DNA of 64,000 bases from an uncultured Prevotellaceae bacterium. GTDB taxonomy: Bacteria > Bacteroidota > Bacteroidia > Bacteroidales > Bacteroidaceae. The notes beneath the pieces were generated by a model. The model ran no database searches. It saw nothing but the letters and a program-made list of their open reading frames with translations, and had not been told where the DNA came from. Shown piece by piece: positions 9,601 to 15,439 of the stretch. The first letter of the stretch is position 1, and each line of letters starts with the position of its first letter. The translations under genes were made by a program, and so were the position numbers. The stretch lies in the NCBI GenBank assembly GCA_900543815.1, contig UQST01000001.1, positions 121,015 to 185,014 of the forward strand, written 5' to 3'.

Positions 9601-10442
9601 ACCTCGGGAAGCGTCTGCAGGGTGGCAGTGCTGTCGCCTTCGGTGAGGAAATAGCATGACTGGGTGGCATAGGGATTGAAGATGCGGGTGTTGCCGCTCC
9701 AGTATAGAAGTCCGTTTGCCCAGAACAGCCAAGTGTTGTCATCCTGCTTGAAGAGGGGAATCTCCTGCAGATCGTCGTAGTCGGAATCAGCCTGTATGAG
9801 TTCCTTCTGCCTGTAGCCGCCATAGCCGAAGAGGCGCACGCGGGAAGGGTCAGCGAATCCCATGCGGCGCAGCTTGGCCTTTGTGAGCGCATAGATGCCG
9901 TCTTCGGTCACACTTATCTTCACCCATCTGCCGGTGCGCAACACCGAATGGTCGGCATAGCGGGCTGTCTGTGCAGCTGCTGCCATTGCCTTGCGGGCGC
10001 CGGAGGATTTGGGTGTAGGGGTGATAGTGATGCGTGCGGAGATGAGTTTCAGATACTTGCCATCCTTGCGGATAATGGGCAGGAACGATATATCCAGCAT
10101 GCCCACCTTGCGCTGCACGCCCACAAAGGTGCTCACCCAGATATCCTCACTCACCAGAGAATCATACTTCTCGGCCACCAGACATTCGGCTGGTGTAAGG
10201 GGTGCATACTCAGGATATTCCAGAGTCACCGCATAGTCATAGTTCCTATAGTCGGATTCCAAGGGAATCACTTCGGTATATGTGGGCAAGACAGAGTCGA
10301 TGCGCAATGCGTTCCAGTCCAGACGGGTAAAGTCGGCACTGATGTTTCCAGCCTCCCCCATTGCGGAAGAAGCCACCACCCTACCCGTTCCTGCCAACAT
10401 GAGCAGGAGCATCAGGCACATTCTGTATAAGTGTCTATTCAT
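6642..10442 (-). CDS. porU: Type IX secretion sortase PorU (C25-like cysteine peptidase)
   Basis: This 1266-residue exported protein has a signal peptide (about residues 1-25), an N-terminal beta region, a gingipain-type C25 peptidase domain and a C-terminal beta-sandwich. The likely catalytic histidine is in VMNYTGHGAPYTL near residue 764 and the cysteine in LPLWVTAACDVMPFDG near residue 798, both in the order and spacing of C25 enzymes. PorU sits at the cell surface, removes the C-terminal signal of type IX substrates and attaches them to anionic lipopolysaccharide. It ends with a type IX-like tail (SLSTGVYFYRCRL, then KTQKIVVINNK). It is followed by porV. No TAnnTTTG box was found in the 335-bp gap upstream; that gap carries 44-bp repeats instead, so the gene may be read from the FAH-gene promoter. 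Confidence 0.95.
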   Translation of the reverse strand: MNRHLYRMCLMLLLMLAGTGRVVASSAMGEAGNISADFTRLDWNALRIDSVLPTYTEVIPLESDYRNYDYAVTLEYPEYAPLTPAECLVAEKYDSLVSEDIWVSTFVGVQRKVGMLDISFLPIIRKDGKYLKLISARITITPTPKSSGARKAMAAAAQTARYADHSVLRTGRWVKISVTEDGIYALTKAKLRRMGFADPSRVRLFGYGGYRQKELIQADSDYDDLQEIPLFKQDDNTWLFWANGLLYWSGNTRIFNPYATQSCYFLTEGDSTATLQTLPEVAASLSKGEISTFTDHTLYERDEFAWFSGGRNLYDGTNYANNNSHTYTLLTTDSEGDERLSVAFTAGYKGTTTMQAQVNGQNVATLSMGTTSQYVYATGDEGTYDVSSLSRGANWSVRLTSTAGHDARLDYLALHYKRRISVPASSGFVAFSSSEGKKVPSTFVVKCSPASTRLLRIDAARSSAALVSLTQSDGETAKAVVSDPTARYVAFDVRHSYPEPTYLGEVENQDLHAADSLDMVIIIPSSGKLLGEAQRLADAHAEHDGLRVGIFRADQIYNEFSSGTPDATAYRRFLKMLYDRARTDAEAPRYLLLMGDCAWDNRMISNGWKSYSPDDYLLCYESDNSFSDILCYVMEDYFGLLDDGEGANPLVEKVDVGVGRFPVTSQQEAKVMVDKSIAFMTRTNAGPWKNLIYMLGDDGDDNSHMSGADQVAEQVRVANPSVELHKVYWDAYQRVSTIKSNTYPEVTALLRQQMQNGALVMNYTGHGAPYTLSHEYVLQTEDFASVRSRNLPLWVTAACDVMPFDGLVANIGEQAVLNPNGGALAFYGTTRTVFSSQNELMNKHFMRNLFARDAQGNPLRVGDAVRLSKGSIVANEGPKSPYLENKVHFVLLGDPALTISLPAHRVVLDSIAGTELKASTDVQLRAGQRVRLVGHVQDAAGSPLTDFRGVLNARLFDSRVTITCRNNAGSKSPFKYTDRTSVLCELQDSVCSGTFSMDFVVPIDISYSDATGRLVFYAIDDAGQREANGYCEQFTLGGVEDGLEADSIGPKVTARLNAESFQDGDVVNATPYFVAQIEDESGVNVSGAGVGHNLSLVIDGRADMTYNLNDYYVREFGDFTRGSVGFTLPALEAGEHSLTFRAWDMLNNMGSATLRFRVNPSLKPEMLTLTASQNPAVTSTNFLVSYDLPGAECQFTIDVYDFAGHRLWSTTQTGSSATGLYSIPWNLVSGSGGPLSTGVYFYRCRLRSGSSSYVSKTQKIVVINNK

Positions 10443-10484
10443 TATCCTTCTATTCTTCTATAAGCACCAAAGCCCATCGGCTCT

Positions 10485-10704
10485 GACCGAGAACCATCCT
10501 TCGACCGACCGCCCATGCCGTCATCTCCGACCGAGAAAGCGTCCACAATCAATCGCTCAAATCTTCTTCTCTGAACGAGAAGCCGTCAATGGAAAGCCCG
10601 CCAAGCCATTAGCCCTATCCGAGAATGCGTCAACGACAAGCCAGGCAAGACATCTGCCCTATCCGGGAAAGCGTCAACGGCAAACCGTTCCAGTTCATCA
10701 ACTC
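10485..10704. repeat. Five degenerate 44-bp tandem repeats upstream of porU
   Basis: Anchoring on the word GAGAA (GGGAA in the last copy), repeats fall at 10489, 10533, 10577, 10621 and 10665, exactly 44 bp apart each time. The best-conserved part reads CTATCCGAGAATGCGTCAACG. Because 44 is not a multiple of three, the open frame across the block does not repeat as protein, so it is best regarded as non-coding. The tract fills most of the 335 bp between the FAH-family gene and porU, both on the minus strand. Confidence 0.75.
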
Positions 10705-10777
10705 CGAGCTATAACCATCTGACGATTGGCCGCTCACGGAATTCCAGCCACCAACCAACAATCTCCTGACAGCCAAG

Positions 10778-11392
10778 CTACCTCACATGGAAATCCAGCA
10801 CAGGCTTGTCCTCGAGGTAGCCCTGCAGGTGGTCATCGATGTGGACCGGGCCTACACCCACCGGCGTACCAGTGAAGATGATGTCGCCCGTCTTGATGGT
10901 GAAGTACTGGCTAATGAAGCTGATGACCTTGTCAACAGAGTGAATCATGTCGCCCGAATAACCTTTCTGCACCGTCTGGCCGTTTATATCGAGGTGGAAA
11001 TGCAAATCCTGCACCCCACCCAGCGAAGTCAGAGGCACCCAAGTGCCTACTACAGCACTCCCGTCGAAGCCCTTGCACAAGTCCCAGGGCAGGCCAGAAG
11101 AGCGAAGTTGGTTCTGCAAGTCACGTGCCGTAAAGTCAATACCCACCGACACCTCGTCGTAATAGCGGTGAGCAAAGCGCTCCGGTATGCTGCGCCCAAG
11201 ATGATTGATGCGCACCACCAGTTCGGTTTCATACTCACACTGCTGTGTATAGGCAGGTATGAAAAACGGCTTTCCACCCGTCAGCAGCGCAGAGTCAGCC
11301 TTGGTGAAGACCACTGGTTCCTTATATAATAACGTATCATGGAGCTCTTTATTGTGCTCCGCATAGTTCATTCCTATTCCGAATATCTTCAT
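10778..11392 (-). CDS. Fumarylacetoacetate hydrolase (FAH) family protein
   Basis: The 204-residue protein is a single FAH fold. It opens with KIFGIGMNYAEHNKEL, has the metal-ligand acidic residues in CEYETELVVRINHLGR, and continues with GIDFTARDLQ and IFTGTPVGVGPV, all conserved in the family. Members cleave or decarboxylate beta-diketo acids or hydrolyse acylpyruvates using Mg2+ or Mn2+. Small single-domain members like this are often acylpyruvases or oxaloacetate decarboxylases, but the substrate cannot be fixed here. A perfect -7 box lies at 11449-11456. porU follows after a 335-bp repeat-containing gap, so coupling is possible but not required. Confidence 0.9.
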   Translation of the reverse strand: MKIFGIGMNYAEHNKELHDTLLYKEPVVFTKADSALLTGGKPFFIPAYTQQCEYETELVVRINHLGRSIPERFAHRYYDEVSVGIDFTARDLQNQLRSSGLPWDLCKGFDGSAVVGTWVPLTSLGGVQDLHFHLDINGQTVQKGYSGDMIHSVDKVISFISQYFTIKTGDIIFTGTPVGVGPVHIDDHLQGYLEDKPVLDFHVR

Positions 11393-11448
11393 TTTCTGTA
11401 GAGATGCTTTGCCGCCTTAGCGTATTGCCCCTGCATACAAGAGCACAA

Positions 11449-11456
11449 CAAAGTTA
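11449..11456 (-). promoter_or_regulatory. Promoter -7 box (TAACTTTG) of FAH-family gene
   Basis: The minus strand reads TAACTTTG about 57 bases before the start codon of the FAH-family gene. It lies immediately after the terminator of the upstream translation operon, which supports a separate transcript starting here. Confidence 0.65.
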
Positions 11457-11461
11457 AAAAG

Positions 11462-11495
11462 AAAAGTGGAATCCCCGAATGGGAATCCCACTTTT
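11462..11495 (-). terminator. Terminator after tsf
   Basis: The arms AAAAGTGG and CCACTTTT form an uninterrupted outer stem, with further pairing of ATCCC and GGGAT around CGAA. On the minus strand a T-rich run follows. It lies about 28 bases beyond the tsf stop codon and ends the rplM-rpsI-rpsB-tsf operon. Confidence 0.75.
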
Positions 11496-11522
11496 TATCA
11501 TGTTTCTGCTGGTTGAGCGATA

Positions 11523-12512
11523 TTACTCAGCGCGCAGAGTGAAACGCTTGAAGTCGGTCACAGTCAGACCCTTCTTCACTGAATCGAGGTAAGAAGCCAC
11601 TGTGAAGTTCTTGTCCCAGATGTACTCCTGGCTCAGGAGGCAGTTCTCCTTGAGGAACTTATTGAGGCGACCCTTGGCGATGTTCTGAATCATAGCCTCG
11701 GGCAGGTTGTGTGCCTTCTCCTCAGAAACCTGTGCGATGATGCCCTTGGCGCGCTCCACCTCCTCGGCTGTAATCCAGCCCTTGGTGATGTTGCTCTCCA
11801 TGTGCTCCTCGCTGTTCACCAGAGCGGGGTTGATGCCAGCCTTCTTGAGGGCAGCCTCAACAGCCTTCTGGATCTGCTCAGCCTTTGTCTTGTCGATAGC
11901 AACGGCAATCTCGTTGTCCTTCACTGCCTGAGGAACACCGGTCTCGTCGATAGCTACAGGAGCAGCACTGGCTACCTGCATGGCCACATTCTTGCCCACC
12001 TCAGCCTCTACAGGGGCGTTGAAAGCCACCATAGCGCACAGACCGTTGCGGTTCATGTGGTTGTAAGTGCAGATGTTGTCACCCTCGATATAGCTGTAAC
12101 CGTCCAGCTCCATCTTCTCACCAGTGATACCACTGCGAGCGGTAACGGCATCGGCCACTGTGCCATCGCCCATGGGGAGAGCGTTCACCTCCTCGAGGCT
12201 CTTGCACTTGTTGGCTACAGCCGCATCCAGAATCTGCTGTGCGAGTGCCACGAAGTCGGCGTTGTTAGCCACGAAGTCGGTCTCGCACTTGAGGGCAATG
12301 ATAGCACCGAAGCCATCAGCAACCTTCACGAGCACGCAACCCTCGGCAGCCTCACGATCGCTACGCTTTGCAGCCACAGCCTGACCTTTCTTGCGCAGGT
12401 AAGCTACAGCACCGTCCATGTCGTCAGACTCTGCCAGTGCCTTCTTACAGTCAGAGAGGCCAGCTCCGGTCATCTCGCGAAGCTTCTTGATATCGGTCAT
12501 TGTAACATTCAT
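11523..12512 (-). CDS. tsf: Translation elongation factor Ts
   Basis: EF-Ts is the guanine nucleotide exchange factor for EF-Tu. The 329-residue length matches the Bacteroidetes form, which is longer than that of E. coli (283). The N-terminal UBA-like segment TDIKKLREMTGAGLSDCKKALAES is nearly invariant, and KCETDFVANNADFVALA is the second family signature at about residues 76-92. The gene follows rpsB by 45 bases, the universal rpsB-tsf order, and is followed by a terminator at 11462-11495. Confidence 0.97.
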   Translation of the reverse strand: MNVTMTDIKKLREMTGAGLSDCKKALAESDDMDGAVAYLRKKGQAVAAKRSDREAAEGCVLVKVADGFGAIIALKCETDFVANNADFVALAQQILDAAVANKCKSLEEVNALPMGDGTVADAVTARSGITGEKMELDGYSYIEGDNICTYNHMNRNGLCAMVAFNAPVEAEVGKNVAMQVASAAPVAIDETGVPQAVKDNEIAVAIDKTKAEQIQKAVEAALKKAGINPALVNSEEHMESNITKGWITAEEVERAKGIIAQVSEEKAHNLPEAMIQNIAKGRLNKFLKENCLLSQEYIWDKNFTVASYLDSVKKGLTVTDFKRFTLRAE

Positions 12513-12557
12513 AGTTCTTCTCTTTTTTTGTTTGTGACAAATGTTGGGAATTCACCT

Positions 12558-13355
12558 TTATGCCTCAGTAGCCTCAGCCTCCTCCTCACGAGCCTTGCCG
12601 CTGTGACGGCCCTTCTTCACGGGCTGGTCGTCCTGCTGTGCAGCAGCCTCAGAGTCGGCCTTCTCTACCTTGCGCTCCTCAAGACCCTCTGCAATAGCAG
12701 CGCAGCAAGCCTCCAGGATCACCTCGATGCTCTTGCTTGCATCGTCGTTGGCAGGGATTACGAAATCCACATTGTCGGGGTTAGAGTTGGTATCAACAAT
12801 AGCGAACACGGGGATACCCAGACGGTTAGCCTCGCGCACTGCGATGTTCTCCTTCATCACGTCAACCACGAAGAGGGCAGCGGGCAGACGGTTGAGGTCG
12901 GCGATAGAACCGAGGTTCTTCTCCAACTTGGCACGCTGACGGCTGATCTGCAGAATCTCGCGCTTGCTGAGGTTGCTGTATGTACCGTCAGCTGTGAGCT
13001 TGTCGATGTTGGCCATCTTCTTCACTGCCTTGCGGATAGTGGGGAAGTTGGTGAGCATACCACCGGGCCAGCGCTCGATGACGTAAGGCATGTTCACAGA
13101 TGCTGCCTTCTCAGCCACGCACTGCTTAGCCTGCTTCTTAGTAGCTACAAACAGAATCTTCTTGCCGCTCTTGGCCACCTGCTTCAGTGCCTCGGCAGCG
13201 TCATCGATCTTGGCCACAGTCTTGTGGAGGTCGATGATATGAATGCCGTTGCGCTCCATGAAGATGTAGGGAGCCATGGCGGGGTTCCACTTTCTCTTGA
13301 GGTGACCAAAGTGACAGCCAGCCTCCAGCAGTGTATCAAAATTTGTTCTAGACAT
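12558..13355 (-). CDS. rpsB: 30S ribosomal protein S2
   Basis: S2 binds at the back of the 30S subunit and is needed for S1 association. The 265-residue protein contains the signatures GCHFGHLKRKWNPAMAPYIF at about residues 12-31 and PVFAIVDTNSNPDNVDFVIP at about 180. After the conserved core there is a charged tail (KKGRHSGKAREEEAEATEA), common in Bacteroidetes S2. The gene is separated from rpsI by an unusually long 282-bp gap with possible RNA structure, whereas the next gene, tsf, follows closely. Confidence 0.98.
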   Translation of the reverse strand: MSRTNFDTLLEAGCHFGHLKRKWNPAMAPYIFMERNGIHIIDLHKTVAKIDDAAEALKQVAKSGKKILFVATKKQAKQCVAEKAASVNMPYVIERWPGGMLTNFPTIRKAVKKMANIDKLTADGTYSNLSKREILQISRQRAKLEKNLGSIADLNRLPAALFVVDVMKENIAVREANRLGIPVFAIVDTNSNPDNVDFVIPANDDASKSIEVILEACCAAIAEGLEERKVEKADSEAAAQQDDQPVKKGRHSGKAREEEAEATEA

Positions 13356-13637
13356 TTTTGTTGTGTGTTTGATTTGTTGTTTACTTTCTTCTTAATTCTT
13401 CCGGACTTAGTCCGAGCCTCTCCCCTGCCGCGCCACAGCGTTGTGACAGGGTCGGGGGAGTGGCCTTATGGCCTGGTTGGGGAACCAATCTGCGAGTAGT
13501 CCACCGCTCTATACATTATATATTATATATAGGAGCCTGTGGAGTCAGGCAGATTTAGATGCTAAACACGAGTGCCAGCCGCAGCATTGCATCACGCAAC
13601 GTCTGCCAGAGCGGCACTCTCCTGCCAGAGAGGGATA
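13356..13637 (-). promoter_or_regulatory. Long rpsI-rpsB intergenic region, candidate structured rpsB leader
   Basis: In an otherwise compact ribosomal operon this gap is 282 bp. Near rpsI there is a pair GAGTGCC / GGCACTC (about 13570-13618) that could terminate or attenuate. Nearer rpsB the minus strand carries GGCCATAAGGCC and CTCGGACTAAGTCCGG, plus a G/C-rich stretch at about 13415-13465 able to form nested stems. An A-rich run leads into the rpsB start. I found no clear -7 box. S2-regulated leaders are known in other bacteria; assignment here is inference from length, position and foldability. Confidence 0.4.
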
Positions 13638-14033
13638 TTAACGCTTGCTGAACTGGAAGCGACGACGTGCCTTGGGACGTCCGGGCTTCTTACGCTCGAC
13701 AGCACGGCTATCACGTGTCATGAAGCCTTCTGCACGCAGAGTCTTCTTGTCCTCAGCGTTGATCTTCACCAGTGCACGGGCGATAGCCAGGCGCAGAGCC
13801 TGTGACTGGCCAGTGTAACCGCCACCGAAGAGGTTAACCTTGATGTCATACTTCTCAGCTACCTCAAGCAGGTTCAGAGGCTGCTTAACCACGAACTGCA
13901 GGATTGTGCTGGGGAAATACTGCTCCAGTGTACGCTTGTTGATGGTGATGTTGCCAGAACCCTCTGCCACATACACACGAGCCACCGCGCTCTTGCGACG
14001 GCCTACTGCATTTGCTATATACTTGTTTTCCAT
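13638..14033 (-). CDS. rpsI: 30S ribosomal protein S9
   Basis: This is a 131-residue small-subunit protein whose C-terminal tail reaches the P-site tRNA. The start VGRRKSAVARVYVAEGSG, the middle NLFGGGYTGQSQALRLAIARAL and the basic end KKPGRPKARRRFQFSKR are all diagnostic, including the terminal SKR. It begins nine bases after rplM ends; the rplM-rpsI pair is conserved in nearly all bacteria. Confidence 0.98.
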   Translation of the reverse strand: MENKYIANAVGRRKSAVARVYVAEGSGNITINKRTLEQYFPSTILQFVVKQPLNLLEVAEKYDIKVNLFGGGYTGQSQALRLAIARALVKINAEDKKTLRAEGFMTRDSRAVERKKPGRPKARRRFQFSKR

Positions 14034-14042
14034 TGCTCTGTC

Positions 14043-14504
14043 TTACTTATAGAGGTTAATATCAATGGCCTTGGGGCTCTGTGCCTCGTGCTTGTGCTCT
14101 GCACCGCCATAGACATAGAGGTTGCCCAGCAGCTGGTCTGCAAGCTTGTTCTTGGGCAGCATACCCTTCACCACCTTGTGGATCAGCTTATCAGCACCGT
14201 TGGGCTTAGCCAGGATGCTGGCGGGTGTAGCCTTGCGCTGACCGCCGGGATAACCAGTGTAAGAGAGATATACGCGGTCGGTCATCTTGTTGCCGGTGAT
14301 ACGGATCTTGTCGGCATTCACGATGATCACATTGTCGCCGCAGTCCACATTGGGTGTGAACTCGGGCTTGTACTTGCCTCTGAGAAGCTTAGCCACCTTT
14401 GTGCAAAGACGTCCGAGAACCTGGTCGGTAGCATCCACTACCACCCACTCCTTCTTGGCAGCCGCCTTGTTGATAGAGATGGTCTTGTAACTTAAAGTAT
14501 TCAT
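14043..14504 (-). CDS. rplM: 50S ribosomal protein L13
   Basis: L13 is an early-assembly large-subunit protein. The 153 residues include KEWVVVDATDQVLGRLCTK near the N-terminus and KMTDRVYLSYTGYPGG in the middle, both standard L13 signatures, and GMLPKNKLADQLLGNLYVY near residue 115. It is the first gene of rplM-rpsI-rpsB-tsf. A perfect -7 box lies at 14647-14654, leaving a leader of about 135 bases that may be structured. Confidence 0.98.
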   Translation of the reverse strand: MNTLSYKTISINKAAAKKEWVVVDATDQVLGRLCTKVAKLLRGKYKPEFTPNVDCGDNVIIVNADKIRITGNKMTDRVYLSYTGYPGGQRKATPASILAKPNGADKLIHKVVKGMLPKNKLADQLLGNLYVYGGAEHKHEAQSPKAIDINLYK

Positions 14505-14640
14505 TCTAACTTGATTTTACTCTTGATTCTGTTTGTTACTTTACTCTCACTCGACACGATTCACGGACCGTCTTCCTGGCCAAAGGATAGGCTATCCACA
14601 CGAGTCGCGAAGGCACATTTGTGCCCTCTTGATAATAATC
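14505..14640 (-). promoter_or_regulatory. Candidate autoregulatory leader of rplM
   Basis: Between the -7 box and the L13 start codon, the transcript would begin with a leader of about 135 nt. Visible pairings on the minus strand are GGCACAAATGTGCC, GGATAGCCTATCC and an outer CTCG/CGAG. The last 40 bases before the ATG are A-rich and unstructured. L13-binding leaders are known in other phyla (for example the L13 leader of Firmicutes); that this is the same type of control is inferred. Confidence 0.4.
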
Positions 14641-14646
14641 GGCGTG

Positions 14647-14654
14647 CAAAGGTA
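14647..14654 (-). promoter_or_regulatory. Promoter -7 box (TACCTTTG) of rplM operon
   Basis: The minus strand reads TACCTTTG, the commonest form of the Bacteroidetes -7 box, preceded by a T-rich stretch containing GTCA. The predicted transcription start is near 14640. It drives rplM-rpsI-rpsB-tsf. Confidence 0.75.
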
Positions 14655-15383
14655 TGACTTTTTCACAGAACAGCAAACCCCTGCCGCGACTTTTTTACTG
14701 GTTTTTCCATTGAACCTCATATTCTTACCCATCACATCCTGCTTTCTGTCCCGAAAGTGCCATTTGCGCCCATCACCCCACCATCCTGACCTTTACGAAA
14801 CGCCCGAATGGAGCCAAGGTTGAATTTCACAAGACCGACAACTGCATCAGTATATGAAGTCAAAAGGTGTACAATGGAATCGGGTGAAAAGCGAACCAAG
14901 GGGAAGGCTTCTTCAAGGAAGGGAAAGGGGGTGCTCGGTATTGGCAATGCAGGCCAACCCTATTTGCGAGCGAGAAGAAGAAGCCTGATGTGCAGGATTC
15001 ATCTTGCCTCCTGGGCGGGTGCATTGCACACCTCCACCGTCCAACCCAAGGCTGGACGGTCAGAGAATATATACTGACTTGGCAAAGTAAGCTTGCTTCA
15101 TCCACCGTCCAGCCTTGGGTTGGACGGTGGAGAACGACTCCTCTCCTGATTTGAAGGCATGCAGGAAGTGCCGAAGAAGCCTTCATCTCTTTGTTCGTCA
15201 ATCGGCTTCCCTCGCATAATAACGATATTGCCATCAGCGGAAGGATATGGTGGAGTCACCCCTGGACTGGCCGGTGCAAGAAGAGAAAGGACCATCAGCT
15301 GCCATGCACATAACGCCCGGGCAACGGAGTACTGCCTCTGCCCTGCAGGCAACGGCATTCTCTATGGCCTCCGGGAAAAGAAA
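14655..15383. other. Gene-free stretch between rplM promoter and the secreted-protein gene
   Basis: About 730 bp hold no convincing gene. Several short frames are open (up to about 120 codons), but none has a recognisable domain or a start near a promoter. The only clear structure is the nested inverted repeat at 15032-15130. A TTACTTTG-like word on the minus strand near 15082-15089 resembles the acpP promoter, but nothing credible lies downstream of it. Confidence 0.6.
15032..15130. repeat. Nested inverted repeat: two opposite-facing copies of a 27-bp palindromic motif
   Basis: Copy one (15034-15060) has CCGTCCA and TGGACGG around the centre ACCCAAGGC. Copy two (15102-15130) has CCACCGTCCA and TGGACGGTGG around GCCTTGGGT, which is the exact reverse complement of the first centre. 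Each copy is a hairpin, and the two are also reverse complements of each other across about 41 bp, so the block can fold as two small hairpins or one long one. No function is known to me. Confidence 0.85.
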
Positions 15384-15416
15384 AGGAGTGGCACTCCAGT
15401 ATGGAATGCCACTCCT
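15384..15416 (-). terminator. Terminator of the 1856-residue secreted protein gene
   Basis: The arms AGGAGTGGCA and TGCCACTCCT pair perfectly, with inner TCCA/TGGA pairing around GTA. On the minus strand the stem is followed by TTTTCTTTTCCC. It lies 24 bases past the stop codon. Confidence 0.85.
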
Positions 15417-15439
15417 GATAGTCGGTTGCGAGAAACCGG

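Noticed and set aside
10282..10722. 146-codon plus-strand frame across the porU upstream region
   Set aside because: It overlaps the porU N-terminus antisense, and the 44-bp repeat shifts frame in each unit, so the repeat is not coding.
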